Positions 47,513 through 58,190 of a DNA stretch of 64,000 bases are shown piece after piece. The DNA is from Gnetum montanum. Its lineage: Eukaryota; Streptophyta; Gnetopsida; Gnetales; Gnetaceae. The DNA lies in contig MNCI01029312.1 of the NCBI GenBank assembly GCA_015680685.1, positions 181,291 to 245,290 of the forward strand. The letters run 5' to 3'. The first letter of the stretch is position 1. Every line of letters starts with the position of its first letter. A program made the position numbers and the translations under genes. The notes under the pieces were generated by a model. It worked only from the letters and a program-made list of their open reading frames with translations. It made no database searches and had not been told where the DNA came from.

Positions 47513-49841
47513 TACACTAGTTCTTTGCGATTAGTAGATGAGGTCATGATTAGTAGATGTGGAACTCAATGTTGTGTTTTTCTATTTAAGCACTTGCTTA
47601 ACTTGGGCTAATGCATCCATGAAGTCTTTTCCATTAGTTGAATTTTTTCTAGCCTTGACCTCTTTCATGTGGTCTAAGAGACAGATCTCTCACAAAGGTG
47701 ACATGGGCTTGGCTTGGTTGGCCTACTTAGGCACCTTAGTGCTCCCTGATGATTTGCTTGTTATGGCTTGTTTAGTTTCATTGTCCATGGGGATTGTAGA
47801 TATGGAAATTAGCTTTGTAGGACCTAGTGCTCTTTGGTCTTAATGTTTCCTAACCATCTTGTTTGTGAGATGCTCATTAGATCTCCTGTGTTGCCACCTT
47901 GAGGGCCTGCCAATGTTGCTATTGAGGTTGCCCCTTGGAAAGGAAGGAACTGATGTGTTGGCCACCAATAGGTTTTGAGTAGGTAAGGGGCTAGCTTGCT
48001 AAGGAATTCAGATGATGAAGGGTGGTTGGACTATTGTTATTCATGCAACTTACGAGAAAACCCTAACAACAAAGGATGTTGTAGACACTTGAGGTGGCAC
48101 TCTAATGATGAAAGAGGGCCTCAGGCCTATAGGGGCTAAGGGGACCCTTATGCTACCAAAGGGAACTCAAACCACAAATGGCTATTGCACAAGTTCTTGG
48201 TTGTCATCAATGCTGTTAGCATTTATGAAATAGTTAGCATTGTTTGCATTCAGAGGATCATTATATACCCTCATGGGTTGGTTTTGAGGCCTAACTAGGT
48301 TAGTAGTGTCAAATATCAGGTCATCTCTATCAATCATCCTATGTAGGTCATCTTGCAAGCAACTAGTGGTAGTGGAAAAACTAGTCTAGCCTAAAATGCC
48401 TTGGGATTGGGGGCTCAGACAATGTTGTTGACGTGATTCCTTAGTAGCTGACAATACCTATCGTGTTTTTTGCAAGAATCCTCAGACATTTTCTTGTACT
48501 GGATGCATCTATCTTTCAATAGTTGATCTAGCAACTCTAAAGGTTTTAATGGCAATTGGGTGTACTTAAAGCAATCCTTACACTCAAAGTTAGGCCTTGG
48601 AACAACTTGTGTTACGGTCACCAAGGACATGGGTTGCTTGATTGTTGTAGTGCTAGGGTTGATGGCTTCATTATTAACTGAGGCTCTAGGCTACCTAGCC
48701 ATTAGCCTTGAGTTGGTTGCTTTGGCCTCTTTGTCCATATTTTCCACCATTACATTTTGCTTTCCCTTATCCTTGTTCCTCCTTACATGCTAGTTTTTGT
48801 AGGCCACATAGGTCGGGTCCTTACTGGCTTCTACTGCATCTTGTCTGCTCGTGGTTGGGCAAAGCCTTGACTTCGGGATTATGGACCTAAGTAATAAAAT
48901 TTCAATTTTATGAAGTCATTGACTACATCCTTTAAGATAGCAAAGAGGTGTGTTTTGGCTATTGGCTCTCATATTTTGTTTAATGAGGCACTCTAGTGTT
49001 GAATGAATTTTTGCATGGGCTTTAGGTAGCCCTGCTTGATTTGCATTAATTGGTTCAAAGCTATCAACAACTTCAAGTTGTATTTGAAGTGCATTACAAA
49101 TTGGCTTAGAAGGTCCTGAAAAGAAGAGATAGTTCTTCTAGAAAATACATGGTACCAATCTAGCTCTTTGCTAGTGAGTGACATGGCAAACACATGTATG
49201 ATGACATGGGGCCATGCTTGCAACAATAGGCACTTTGATCTAAATATGACTAGATGCACATTGGGATCTCCCTCACCATTATATTTGATGAACTAATGCA
49301 ATGGAACTTCAGCCAAAAGAGTTATAGGTAGGACCATAGGACTTATGGGGTTATCTTAGTAGAATTCCATCACTTTGATAGTTTCAAAGGAGGAAGCTTT
49401 GAGCCACTTCACCTCTTCTATCATGCTTTAGATCATCTAGAATGCCTAGTCTAAGTTTTGAGATGTTCTAGCTAGCTATGCTAGTTGTGTGATTTGTTAT
49501 TGGACTACCGATATGATCCATGGCTAGTTGTGTGTTGCAAAATGATAGAATGCACTTGATTTGTGGGCCATTTTGTAGGGATGATGATTGAGGTAGGTAA
49601 CACATATGTGGGTTGGGCTGGCACTAGGGATGCTTACGAAATAGGCAAGACATTGGGTGCTTGAGTTGCTTGGGGCCTGGAGGTGGTCCCTGCATGGGAG
49701 TGTGGTTGAGCTAACATAGTTTCTATGGGCAACAATGGCTAAATGGGCAACAACAATGCCATGAAGGACAAGCTAAAGGGAGCTACTACATCATAATGTG
49801 TATGTTGCATCTGATGCATTGCCATCATAGGTGTTGACCTG
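47513..49841 (-). pseudogene. gag: Gag of element D, C-terminal and core part
   Basis: Core at 48990-49300: GEGDPNVHLVIFRSKCLLLQ, AWPHVIIHVFAMSLTSKELD, WYHVFSRRTISSFQDLLSQF and FKYNLKLLIALNQLMQIKQG. C-terminal block at 48415-48630: FECKDCFKYTQLPLKPLELL, DQLLKDRCIQYKKM. The Lys/Pro-rich linker runs to 47513. The N-terminal part lies beyond G at 52333. Confidence 0.85.
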
Positions 49842-49846
49842 GAAGG
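49842..49846. other. Left target-site duplication of solo LTR G (GAAGG)
   Basis: Perfect match to 52328-52332. Removing G plus one copy joins gag of D. Confidence 0.85.
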
Positions 49847-51044
49847 TGTTGGCGACCGTTTGGGACGCGACTGCCAACGAGTGTCCTCAAACAGGATTTA
49901 GGTGCCTGCTGGTCTCTGGCAACACCAAGGCCCAGATACCTCCAAATAACTCAGTAGTTAATGTGAGTATGTGTGTGTGCTGTTGCGGCGTGCGGTTGTG
50001 TGCAATGTAACGATTGCGTGTGTGTGAAATACAAATGACTTACTTTAAGAGATTCAGCCAACTTTATCAAGTACTGTGAGTTGTTGAAAGTTTCCTATTT
50101 TGTTCAAACTACCTAGTCTACGCGGTCCCTATAATACCTGCTTGTAACAAGTAAAATTTTGCATAAACATTTGAGCACAACTCCGCAAATCTACTCCTAA
50201 TTTTCCCCAGAGAGAGAGATATAGTTCCACAAGAAAACTAGAAATAGAGCAAGATTCAAAGGAAATAGAAAAAAAGAAAAGAAAGCAGATTTGTGTGGAC
50301 CTCAAATATTTAAACAAGGTAAAATGACACGAGTAAACACTTCGCAATAAAGCTATTCCAAATTCAATATCTATGAATTGTTCAAACTTCCAAGACTCAA
50401 ACAAGCAATATCTTCAAGACAATCCTACTGTACTACCAAAAATTGCTGCGTAAACTACCATGTACGAGACTCCATTTTGGCTAGACAGTAGATGTCAACG
50501 ATTGCATTTAAACAGAACCTTTAAAAGACTTGACAATTTCTGATTGAAATAACACGGAAAATCACTCTAAAGATAAAAAGAAGCTATTCTGGTCCCATCA
50601 AAATACCAAAGATTTTCTGAACCCTCTCGACTACTAAATTGTTCCACGGCGTGACTACAAACAGAGGCTCTCTTCCAACAACCCAATAGCAGTTCCCAAA
50701 CGTTGCACAATAACGAAATTTACTACTAAAATGCTCTTAAGGCTTTTAAACACAAGCGCTTCTATGGCAAAATTTTAATAGAAATTTCTATCGGGCAACA
50801 AGAACAATAAGAGCAATCTAAAAATCCCAAAATTACTTGCCAAGGATGATACTATCTAAACCACTAGCTAAGCAATTTAAACAAAAAAAAAAATGAAATG
50901 CATAACTCACAGGACCATGACAAAGAGGCTGAAATCTTTATTCTAGCAAGCCATCTTGCAAACAATCTTCTTTACAAATCTTCCAAGTGTGATGATGATG
51001 CTCCTTCTTGATGTGTGATGATCTTTCCTCCTTGACCCTTGAAG

Positions 51045-51056
51045 CCTATTTATAGG
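51045..51056 (+). promoter_or_regulatory. TATA box of LTR G
   Basis: CCTATTTATAGG, a symmetrical TATA region common in plant LTRs. Transcription starting some 30 bases downstream would put the minisatellite inside the transcript. Confidence 0.6.
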
Positions 51057-51266
51057 ATTCCAAGGTAGGTAGGGAAGTTACATTTTCAAAAATATCTTAA
51101 AAATATCTCACCTAACTTCTCTCCCAAGTAACTTGGCCAACCAATTAGGAGATTACTTGGCCAACAAGTTAGGAGGTTACTTGCCCAACAAGTTAGGTAA
51201 GTTACAACAACTTTGGGTGGTTTCAACCACAAAAGAGATAAAAATGCTGCATCTGACACGTGTCCC

Positions 51267-51623
51267 ATGTAGTTGCCAAGTGTCTTCATGCAGTTGCCAA
51301 GTGTCTTCATGTAGTTGCCAAGTGTCTTCATGTAGTTGCCAAGTGTCTTCATGCAGTTGCCAAGTGTCTTCATGTAGTTGCCAAGTGTCTTCATGCAGTT
51401 GCCAAGTGTCTTCATGTAGTTGCCAAGTGTCTTCATGCAGTTGCCAAGTGTCTTCATGTAGTTGCCAAGTGTCTTCATGCAGTTGCCAAGTGTCTTCATG
51501 TAGTTGCCAAGTGTCTTCATGCAGTTGCCAAGTGTCTTCATGTAGTTGCCAAGTGTCTTCATGCAGTTGCCAAGTGTCTTCATTCATTTGCCAAGTGTCT
51601 TCATTTAGTTGCCAAGTGTTCAC
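51267..51623 (+). repeat. 21-bp minisatellite, 17 copies, in LTR G
   Basis: The unit CATGYAGTTGCCAAGTGTCTT is repeated 17 times with almost no change except Y. Y alternates C and T over most of the array, giving a 42-bp higher-order unit. The last two units are variant (TTCATTTGCC, TTTAGTTGCC). Because 21 is divisible by three and the unit has no stop in most frames, long repetitive ORFs appear on both strands; I regard them as artefacts. Confidence 0.95.
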
Positions 51624-51765
51624 CATGGAGAGAAACAAGTTGCAGTTGACACGTGTCCCATTTAGTTGACAAGTGGCCATTGTGGAGATAAAGAGGTTGT
51701 AGTTGACAAGTGGCCTTTGTGGTGGTTATAACCACCATTTCAATTGACAAGTGTTCAATTCTCAT
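51624..51765 (+). repeat. Degenerate units and G-box palindromes flanking the minisatellite
   Basis: GACACGTGTC, a 10-base palindrome with a CACGTG core, occurs at 51256-51265 and again near 51650. Between there and 51765 follow TAGTTGACAAGTGGCC (two copies), GGTGGTTATAACCACC (16-base palindrome) and TTGACAAGTGTTC. The minisatellite unit core GCCAAGTGTC looks like a derivative of GACACGTGTC. Confidence 0.65.
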
Positions 51766-51930
51766 AGGACTTTGAACAATTGTTGCATAAATTCCCTTTT
51801 TAAATCAATATTATATTTTATTGTTATTTATATCATAGTAGTAAAGATAATAACCATGGATTTGATGCATGGGTTGATATATAAATATATGTATGCGTAT
51901 ACAACCGAATGCATAAGTGGAGTTGTACTC

Positions 51931-52310
51931 TCACATTTTAATTTGTGGCACCTCGAATGTAATCCCAGTTATATCAAGGCCGATTCCATATTCATCTTCT
52001 CTGCACTTTATTACAGAAAAAGTAACTAGAGCTACTCTATCATAAGCTAGAGAGATATCTACAATTGATACACCATTTTCTTTTGACTCTAGATAAACCC
52101 TCATGCCAACATTCCCAATTGCAATGTCATTATCCCTTGATTTTCAAAACATTCAATTCAGCAACATTTTCATTTCTATTCCAACTTCATGGTTAATTAA
52201 CTGTTGCAGAATTCTTTCCAAGAAAGAACATAATCCTCCTTGAACAGTTTTAGTTCATTAGGATTCTGTACCTCACCATTTGCAAATAAGTCCACCTGTT
52301 CCATGAAATG
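51931..52310 (-). pseudogene. Unrecognised antisense coding-like remnant in LTR G
   Basis: Three open minus-strand stretches run head to tail. Part 1, 52310-52197: HFMEQVDLFANGEVQNPNEL, then KLFKEDYVLSWKE. Part 2, a +1 shift, about 52230-52150: FLERILQQLINHEVGIEMKM. Part 3, about 52145-51931: NDIAIGNVGMRVYLES, then VSIVDISLAYDRVALVTFSV and YGIGLDITGITFEVPQIKM, stop. The composition is protein-like, with alternating hydrophobic residues, but open stretches this size also arise by chance. I do not recognise a family. Confidence 0.3.
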
Positions 52311-52327
52311 GTAAAAATGTGCCAACA

Positions 52328-52332
52328 GAAGG
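52328..52332. other. Right target-site duplication of solo LTR G (GAAGG)
   Basis: Perfect copy of 49842-49846. Confidence 0.85.
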
Positions 52333-52870
52333 TGATGCCAATGTTATCACTACCTCAAGAAGGATAGGTGAATGAGACTATGGAAGAGCTAAACTAGGGA
52401 TTTCTCATTGGAAAATGGTATGGAAATAGCCCTTGTGCTTGAAGCGACCTTTGAAGTCGTCCTCTTCTTCCTATAGGGGCTTCTCATAGTCGATTCCTAT
52501 GTTGTGCTAACTTGTTTAGATGAGTTGAGCTAACATCCAATGGTAGGGCTCCATAGTGGGATAATATCAAATGAGGGGATATACTATCATCTATTTCAAT
52601 GGATAAGATCATAGCTTCATTTTGTTTCCATGTCCAAGTGATCTACAAATAGCTATGCTTGAATCTTTGTACAAATAAAGTTGTATTATTTGTTGCTTAG
52701 CATAATGTACTCTAGGTCTTGGTTGCATAGCTTAAGGAATTGCCTTGGCTCCATCATTACAAGATTCCTAGTGTTGTTAATCATGGTCTCTTGTTGGATG
52801 GGCATGATGGCAAGTGTTCTTGGGACCAACATTGAAGGCTATTCTAGGTTCATGGATGTGGATTAAGTTG
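52333..52870 (-). pseudogene. gag: Gag N-terminal part of element D
   Basis: Matches the N-terminal gag region of C (61200-61560): the EEDDFKG-type acidic stretch near 52450 and the QLIQTSQHRNRL-like stretch near 52500. It is broken by many stops. It continues the gag left of G and ends at the leader. Confidence 0.6.
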
Positions 52871-53340
52871 CAAGAGGAGACTACAAGGGTTGCTGATTAT
52901 GAAATACTACTAACACCACTAACTACACTCTCTATGTTGGAGAGCTAGCTATGTTCCCTATGCTAGAGGCTGACTATGCTCTCTACACTAGAGGCTAACT
53001 ACACTTTCCATGCTAGAAAGTTGACCATGCTCTAACTGAAAGCATCAAGAACTTGATAGATAGTGGATATGTGTGCTTTGGGTTGCTATGTGGGGTTCTA
53101 GAGGAACCAACAATGATGTCCAATCTACATCAACTAGGGTTCTTGGGGAACCAACACCAAGGTCCAATCTACATCAACCAGTTAGTAAACCATGCCTATG
53201 CTGGTCTAAGATATAGCTACTACTGCATGCATAGTAGGTCCATAGGGGTGTTATAGTCTATGCTAGCCTGAAGCCAGCAATAGTGATGTAGAGAGCATAC
53301 AAAAAAACCACAATGGGGTCTAAGAAGGAAAATAGTCCTA
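52871..53340 (-). other. Leader of element D
   Basis: Non-coding. 52880-53040 has five CTAACTACACTCTCCATGCT-type words resembling the 96-bp repeat of the D LTR. Confidence 0.5.
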
Positions 53341-53358
53341 GCCCTCCTTCTAGCACTA
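53341..53358 (-). other. Primer binding site of element D
   Basis: The minus strand reads TAGTGCTAGAAGGAGGGC, five bases from the LTR end. Same word as in A, C and F. Confidence 0.7.
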
Positions 53359-53363
53359 GAAAC

Positions 53364-54490
53364 TATAACAACCAAAAACATTAGTGGCTAGAACACCGAG
53401 GTCCATGGGCACATAGCCTAACCTTGAATCTACATAAGGGCCTATTGGAGGTGGATACAAGATGACTTGAATGGTCTATTCAATTCAACAGGGACTTACT
53501 AGATACAACAAGTGTGTAGCATGGTTAGCTGTAGTGCTAATGCGAAATGATGCTAAGTGTTCAAGTGGTCTCAATGGTGTCGATGGGGTTGAGCATAGTT
53601 AAGAGTTTTGGCAAAGTGCATGGTGTCAACACATGTAGACAACCATCTAAGTAGAGTTTTAAGTGCATCTATGAGGTAAAATAATGAAAAATGCAAGTAA
53701 AGTGCAAAAAAATGCAAAGAAATAGAGAGAGAGAAATAGAACACCACCCCAAATGGGATTGAGCATAGTTAACACCAAAAGGGGTTAGAAGGTACATAGT
53801 GTACAACAGGTGCAATGGTTAACATAGTCACAGTCTTGGGGATGTTTGGCTATAAATATTGGCTTTTCACCAAGGTGTCTACATCTGCTAGGTTGGCCAT
53901 CATAGTGTACCATTGGTTGTGTAGTGTTCTAGTGGAATACTAGCGTTTGTGGTGATCTACAACCTCACTCCTTCTTGGTTCACCAAAATGCCTTTTGTTT
54001 TCTCCCAAGCACTCCTTAGATGTGCTCAAGCCAAAATTCAACCAACCTAAATTTTTACTAACCTTGAAAATGTTAAAGACATGGGTATTTATAGGTTTGG
54101 GGTTAGCAGAAAATGTAGGATGGGTGCTAGATGGTAGAGGGGATGGTTAGGACTATGCTCCCATCCAACTACGCTCTCCACTAGGTTACTGGTGTCATGC
54201 TTTGCTATGCTCTGCCAGACTCTACGAGACTTTGAGACTATGACCATGCTACTAACTACATGTATACATTGAGAGGACTGCAAGAGACCTAAAACAAATG
54301 AAACTTGGAGACTATGCTCTGGGACTACACTCTCCATGCTCTTGCATGGGGTCAAGCATAGTTACAATTTTGGGGCCAAATAGAAGATACGAAAAGAAGC
54401 ATTTTGCTAACTATGCTTGCCAAAGATGAGTTGAAGTTGAGCTGAGTGGTTTTGCCATGCTATGGAAGTTGCTAGAGGCTATTCTTGTTA
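53364..54490 (-). repeat. 5' LTR of element D, interrupted by C
   Basis: Starts TATAACAACCAAAAACATT and matches the 3' LTR from 29897 to about 31018. TATA box on the minus strand (CCTATAAATACCC near 54090). The match stops at 54490 where C enters; the remaining 0.9 kb should lie beyond the window. Confidence 0.8.
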
Positions 54491-54495
54491 ACTAC
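54491..54495. other. Probable left target-site duplication of element C (ACTAC)
   Basis: ACTAC directly precedes the C LTR end TATAACAACC. D's other LTR has ACTAA at the matching place. The partner copy lies outside the window. Confidence 0.45.
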
Positions 54496-55995
54496 TATAA
54501 CAACCAAAAATATTGGTGGCTAGAATCACCGAGGGATCAATGGATGCACAGCCTTAACCCCACCTCTACATGAGGGCCTTTCTAGAAACATAGGCGAAGC
54601 ATCCTAAATGGTCTTGTTGATTAAATAGGGACCTTGCTAGCTACAATTAGAATGGTGGGTGCAACCAGGGGATGGCGTGCAAATGCAAAAAATATGAAAT
54701 GATGCTAATTATCAAAGTTGTGTTTTGTGGTGCTAAGTGTAGAGCATAACCATGGAATGGAGGTGAGCATAGTTAAGGTTTTCAACCAAAACAAGAGTGT
54801 CAACCCATAAAGACTACCACCTAAGCATAGTACAACATGATGATGCATGAAAAAATGTGAAAGATGCAAGAAAAATGCAATAAAATGCTAGAAATAGGTG
54901 AGAGAAATGGAAAACCACCCCAAATGGGAGTGTAGTTAATTCCTAAAGGGTCTCAAAAGGTACATAGTATACAACAAGCATAGTGGGAGTGCAGTCACAG
55001 TCTCAATGCTGTCAGGTCATGAAGTCTAGTACTCGCTATGATGAACTATTCCTATTGGGTTGGTTTTTGTAGTGTACCATGCGATGTTCTACAAGGCTGC
55101 AAAGGGGTTGCAGTGTACCATGCAATGAATCTATGCCTCTCTACTAGTTTGGTGTGCTCTGGGTCTCAATCACCAATGAAGCTAAATGCTAAGATGTCAA
55201 AATGCAAATGCCAAATCAAACTGTCAACTGCCCAACTGGTGAAAAATGGAAGCCAACCCCTTAAAACATTGGGGCACAAGGGTATTTATAGGGCTATGGT
55301 TAGCCCAAGATGTACATTGGGTGCCACATGGTAGTGTAGTAGGTGGGACCACAAGAAAAATCCAAAAATATTTTAATTCTAGCCACTACACTTGTCTCAT
55401 GTTATGTGTGAGACATGGGATGCTCCTTGGGGACAAGGTATAGCATGGAAACTTAGAAGAATTTGGTAAAGACTGTAATCCTTGTTCTTATTATTCTAGC
55501 TACACTCTAGAGCATAGCATGAGGGGTGGCCTTAGGAGTTAGAAAATTTACCAAATGCCTCTTCCATGTTGAGCTAGCTTGATGGCTTCTTGCCTAATAC
55601 TTAGGCAAAATTAGGCACTAAAAAGTATGGTATGCTGGCTATGTTCTAGAGCATAGTAAAGCATAGTAACCCAGGAGATAGAGAATTTTTCAAGTTGTTT
55701 CATCCATCCTAAACAATCTTGACAACCTCTAGCTTGGCACTTGGGAAAATTGGCCATGGAAGTATGTGCTATGTTGGCTACACTCTAGAGCATAGCAGGC
55801 AGAGTGAGAGTGTAGTAGGACACTTAGAAAAATTTTCATGGAGCTATTGTTTACATAGAAAAGGTTTTGCAAAATAGGCCTTGATGCTTGCTACGCTAGG
55901 AAGTGTAACACCAACACTTAGAAAATTTTTCCATGTTTTGATACTTAGAAAAATTTGCAGTTGAGGTGCCAAGGCCTAAAATTGATGATGTTTCA
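54496..55995 (-). repeat. 3' LTR of element C
   Basis: 1500 bases, TATAACAACC...GATGTTTCA. Aligns with 62071-63374 and, reversed, with the A LTRs. TATA box TATAAATACC on the minus strand at 55290-55281. Confidence 0.85.
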
Positions 55996-56850
55996 TTGGC
56001 CCCTCTTTGTTAACATCTGGAGGAGTGGCCCAAGAGATGTTAATAAAGAATATGAAACACCATGGAAAACACAACATCAACCTTGCTCATTAGTACCATA
56101 TTAGACAATGCTTCACTATGCTTGAGAGTGTTAAGAGAATAAACTATGGTAGGGATTAGGTTAAGGAAATGGACCAAGGGATAGCAAGTGACAAGGAAGC
56201 TCATTGTGCATGTGGCTGTAGGTCGTGGTACCATGATGGCATGTTGCCAAGTCATGATTCCTCCTTGGAGTGTTTGTAAGGGAAATAATATATGGTAATG
56301 GCTTTCCCCTAAAATTTTAACCTCTCGTCAGAGTGCTTGTGAGAGAGTTGATCTAGGATTGGACTAACTGCAAAATGGAAACTTTACTATTTTAACTTGG
56401 ACACTTGTTTTGTTCTACTTTCTGTTTCTTTTTTTTTCTTGAACTAGAAGATATTTGTTGCCAGGTGGACTACATGCCACTTAACAAGTTTTGTTTAGAG
56501 GCAACTGTGTTGCATCTGTAGGATAGGTGTTTCCTCCCTGGGATAAGTTTCATTATATCTTCTTGGGCTTTGACTAGCCTACAAAGGCTCCCCATGGCAT
56601 GAGTTTCATTGCATCCATCATGGGTTCTATAGTTGACTAAAAGAAGGGTGTCATGTGCATCAAAGAAGCTTACAGGGAATGTGGGAAAATGTAAGGTAAG
56701 GAGGTAAATGTGAATTGGATATAGTGGGGTAATAGTGATGTGCACTCTTGAGTGGCTTGATGAGTCAAAGCAGACACATCAGAGTAGTGCGGTGACTTGC
56801 CACCACAGTGAAATGCAACTCTAAATAACCATAGCTAAGGCTTCAACGTA
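55996..56850 (-). other. Polypurine tract and 3' untranslated region of element C
   Basis: The polypurine tract (minus AACAAAGAGGGGCCAA) is at 56013-55996, inside the inverted-repeat junction 55985-56066. 56465-56830 is the block shared with A and D (minus: LVKAQEDIM.LIPGRKHLSY in one frame). No complete gene. Confidence 0.6.
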
Positions 56851-56853
56851 TAA

Positions 56854-57500
56854 ATGCAACTCAAAGAAAATAAGAAAACAACCACACCATGTGAGATGAG
56901 AGTGAACTCCTATTTGCAAGGGCATTGCGAGGGCCATGAGTGCTATGTTAGAAGTAGGTGCATCCAGTGTCCAAAGAAAGAAGGCCAATGTAGGTGCTGG
57001 TGGTGGCAGGCTGCAAAAGCTCCAACAGCCACACCAAAAGAAAGCTCTTGAGTGGTTGAAGGCATTTGGGATGCAAGTGCTTAGGATGTCTCACCAAGGA
57101 TAGGAGCTAAGAAATCCAGTAACATGATGGAGAGTAATGCTACTGGGTGCTCTTCCAAGCATAGGCAATGATGAGGGCTAGAAGATGGCAATGTTGTGGC
57201 TAAGCCATAGTACTACTAGTTCAACAAGTGATGCTAATGGTGAGAGCTCTAACCAAGATGATTTCCTATGATGGTTGTAGCTCCTGAAGGTCAACAAGAT
57301 GCTTGAAGGCATCTCCAGAGGATCAGCAAGATGCTAAGGGAGATGATGCTACAAATGTTCTAGAGGACTTTTTCTTGACAATGTGAACTTCATTCTATGA
57401 TTGCAATGTCCCACCCCACCCTACCTGAGAGGTGTGGGTAAGCAATGGAGGGTTGGAATTATTCACACTTGCTTGTCCATAGAACTATGTGTGTTGAATT
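56854..57500 (+). pseudogene. Cys-rich antisense ORF remnant in element C
   Basis: 65 open residues from 56854, containing QGHCEGHECYVRSRC, IQCPKK, then GQCRCWWWQAAKAP. Seven Cys/His in 30 residues suggest a metal-binding knuckle. After the stop at 57050 the frame goes on as VVEGIWDASA and KKSSNMMESNATGCSSKHRQ with few stops. The edges match A (42240, 42000-42130, reversed) and part of D (32700-32800), so the block belongs to the family, but the Cys-rich core is kept only here. Function unknown; chance is not excluded. Confidence 0.35.
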
Positions 57501-58190
57501 GTGGGTGTTGAACTACAAACATAGTTTTAGGTCCTAGTGGACTGCACGCTGTACTAGTTTAATGTCCTAGAAGACCCTAGATCTAGTTTAAGGTCCTAGT
57601 AAACCATGATGTGCTAGTTTATAATCCTAACAAACTCCTATGTGCTAGTTTAACATCATAGCAGATGGTGGACTATCAGTTTAAGGTCATGGTAGACCAT
57701 TCTATGGATTCCAATTTAATGTTATAGATCAAGAACATTTTTTGCTAGTTTAACATCGTAGTGGATGTTCCATGCTTACCTTGCTTATGTGAGGTGTGAT
57801 GCTCCATGCGTAGTCATGATGTGTGCCTACAAGATCTTGCAAAAAATAACTATAAAAACATCAAGTGGCACCTATCGTAAATATAGTTAAAATGCATGAA
57901 TGAAAGGAAAATAATGAAAAAAATAATAGTTTTAGGCTATTTTTGGCTATGGTCTAGTTAAGACCTTTTCAGGCTATGTGTTTTGGTAATTTTATGCTTT
58001 TTAATGTTTTTCAAATGCATAAACACAGTAGAAATGCGTATACAAAGTGAAGCAGTGTGCAAAGTAGGCAAGCAGGTGAAATGTAAATGCATGAACAAAT
58101 GCAATGCAAGCAAAAACCAAAAATGCATGGCCAATGGAGGCAAGGGGTAAGCAAAAACTTAGTACATTTTTGGCCAAGGGAAACTCTTGG
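57501..58190 (-). repeat. TAGTTTAAGGTC repeats and T-rich stretch of element C
   Basis: 57530-57790: about eight units of CTAGTTTAAGGTCCTAGTAG-type (30-38 bases), as in D at 32920-33200. 57958-58143 on the minus strand is the T-rich stretch found after protease in A. Confidence 0.7.

Larger units (their letters stand above)
49847..52327 (+). mobile_element. Solo LTR G (2.48 kb), nested in D gag
   Basis: Starts TGTTGGCGACC, ends GTGCCAACA: TG...CA with a 7-base terminal inverted repeat TGTTGGC/GCCAACA and a perfect 5-base TSD. No internal direct LTR pair, PBS or gag/pol is visible, so it is best read as a solo LTR. It has far more CG dinucleotides than its surroundings and than its second copy at 63375, so it is probably younger. 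It carries a TATA box, a minisatellite and an antisense coding-like stretch. Confidence 0.8.
29897..54490 (-). mobile_element. Ty3/gypsy Tat/Ogre-type element D, split by A, G and C
   Basis: In minus-strand order: 5' LTR (54490-53364, continuing past C), PBS, leader, gag, protease, repeat spacer, RT, connection RNase H, archaeal-type RNase H, integrase, 3' untranslated region and 3' LTR (31904-29897). Removing A (35557-44276) and G (49847-52327) restores RT and gag continuity. The internal region would be near 10 kb and each LTR 2 kb. All coding parts carry stops. The flank TTAAT (29892-29896) should recur after the hidden right end. Confidence 0.8.

Noticed and set aside
51086-51680. Long repetitive ORFs (165-178 residues, MKTLGNY/C and VSSCSCQ repeats) on both strands
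   Set aside because: They are produced by a 21-bp tandem repeat without stops in most frames; both strands and several frames are open at once, with no start context or homology.
49847-52327. DNA transposon with 7-bp terminal inverted repeats
   Set aside because: TG...CA ends, a 5-bp TSD, an internal TATA box and a second copy in an LTR-like setting fit a solo LTR better; 7-bp end symmetry is ordinary for LTRs.
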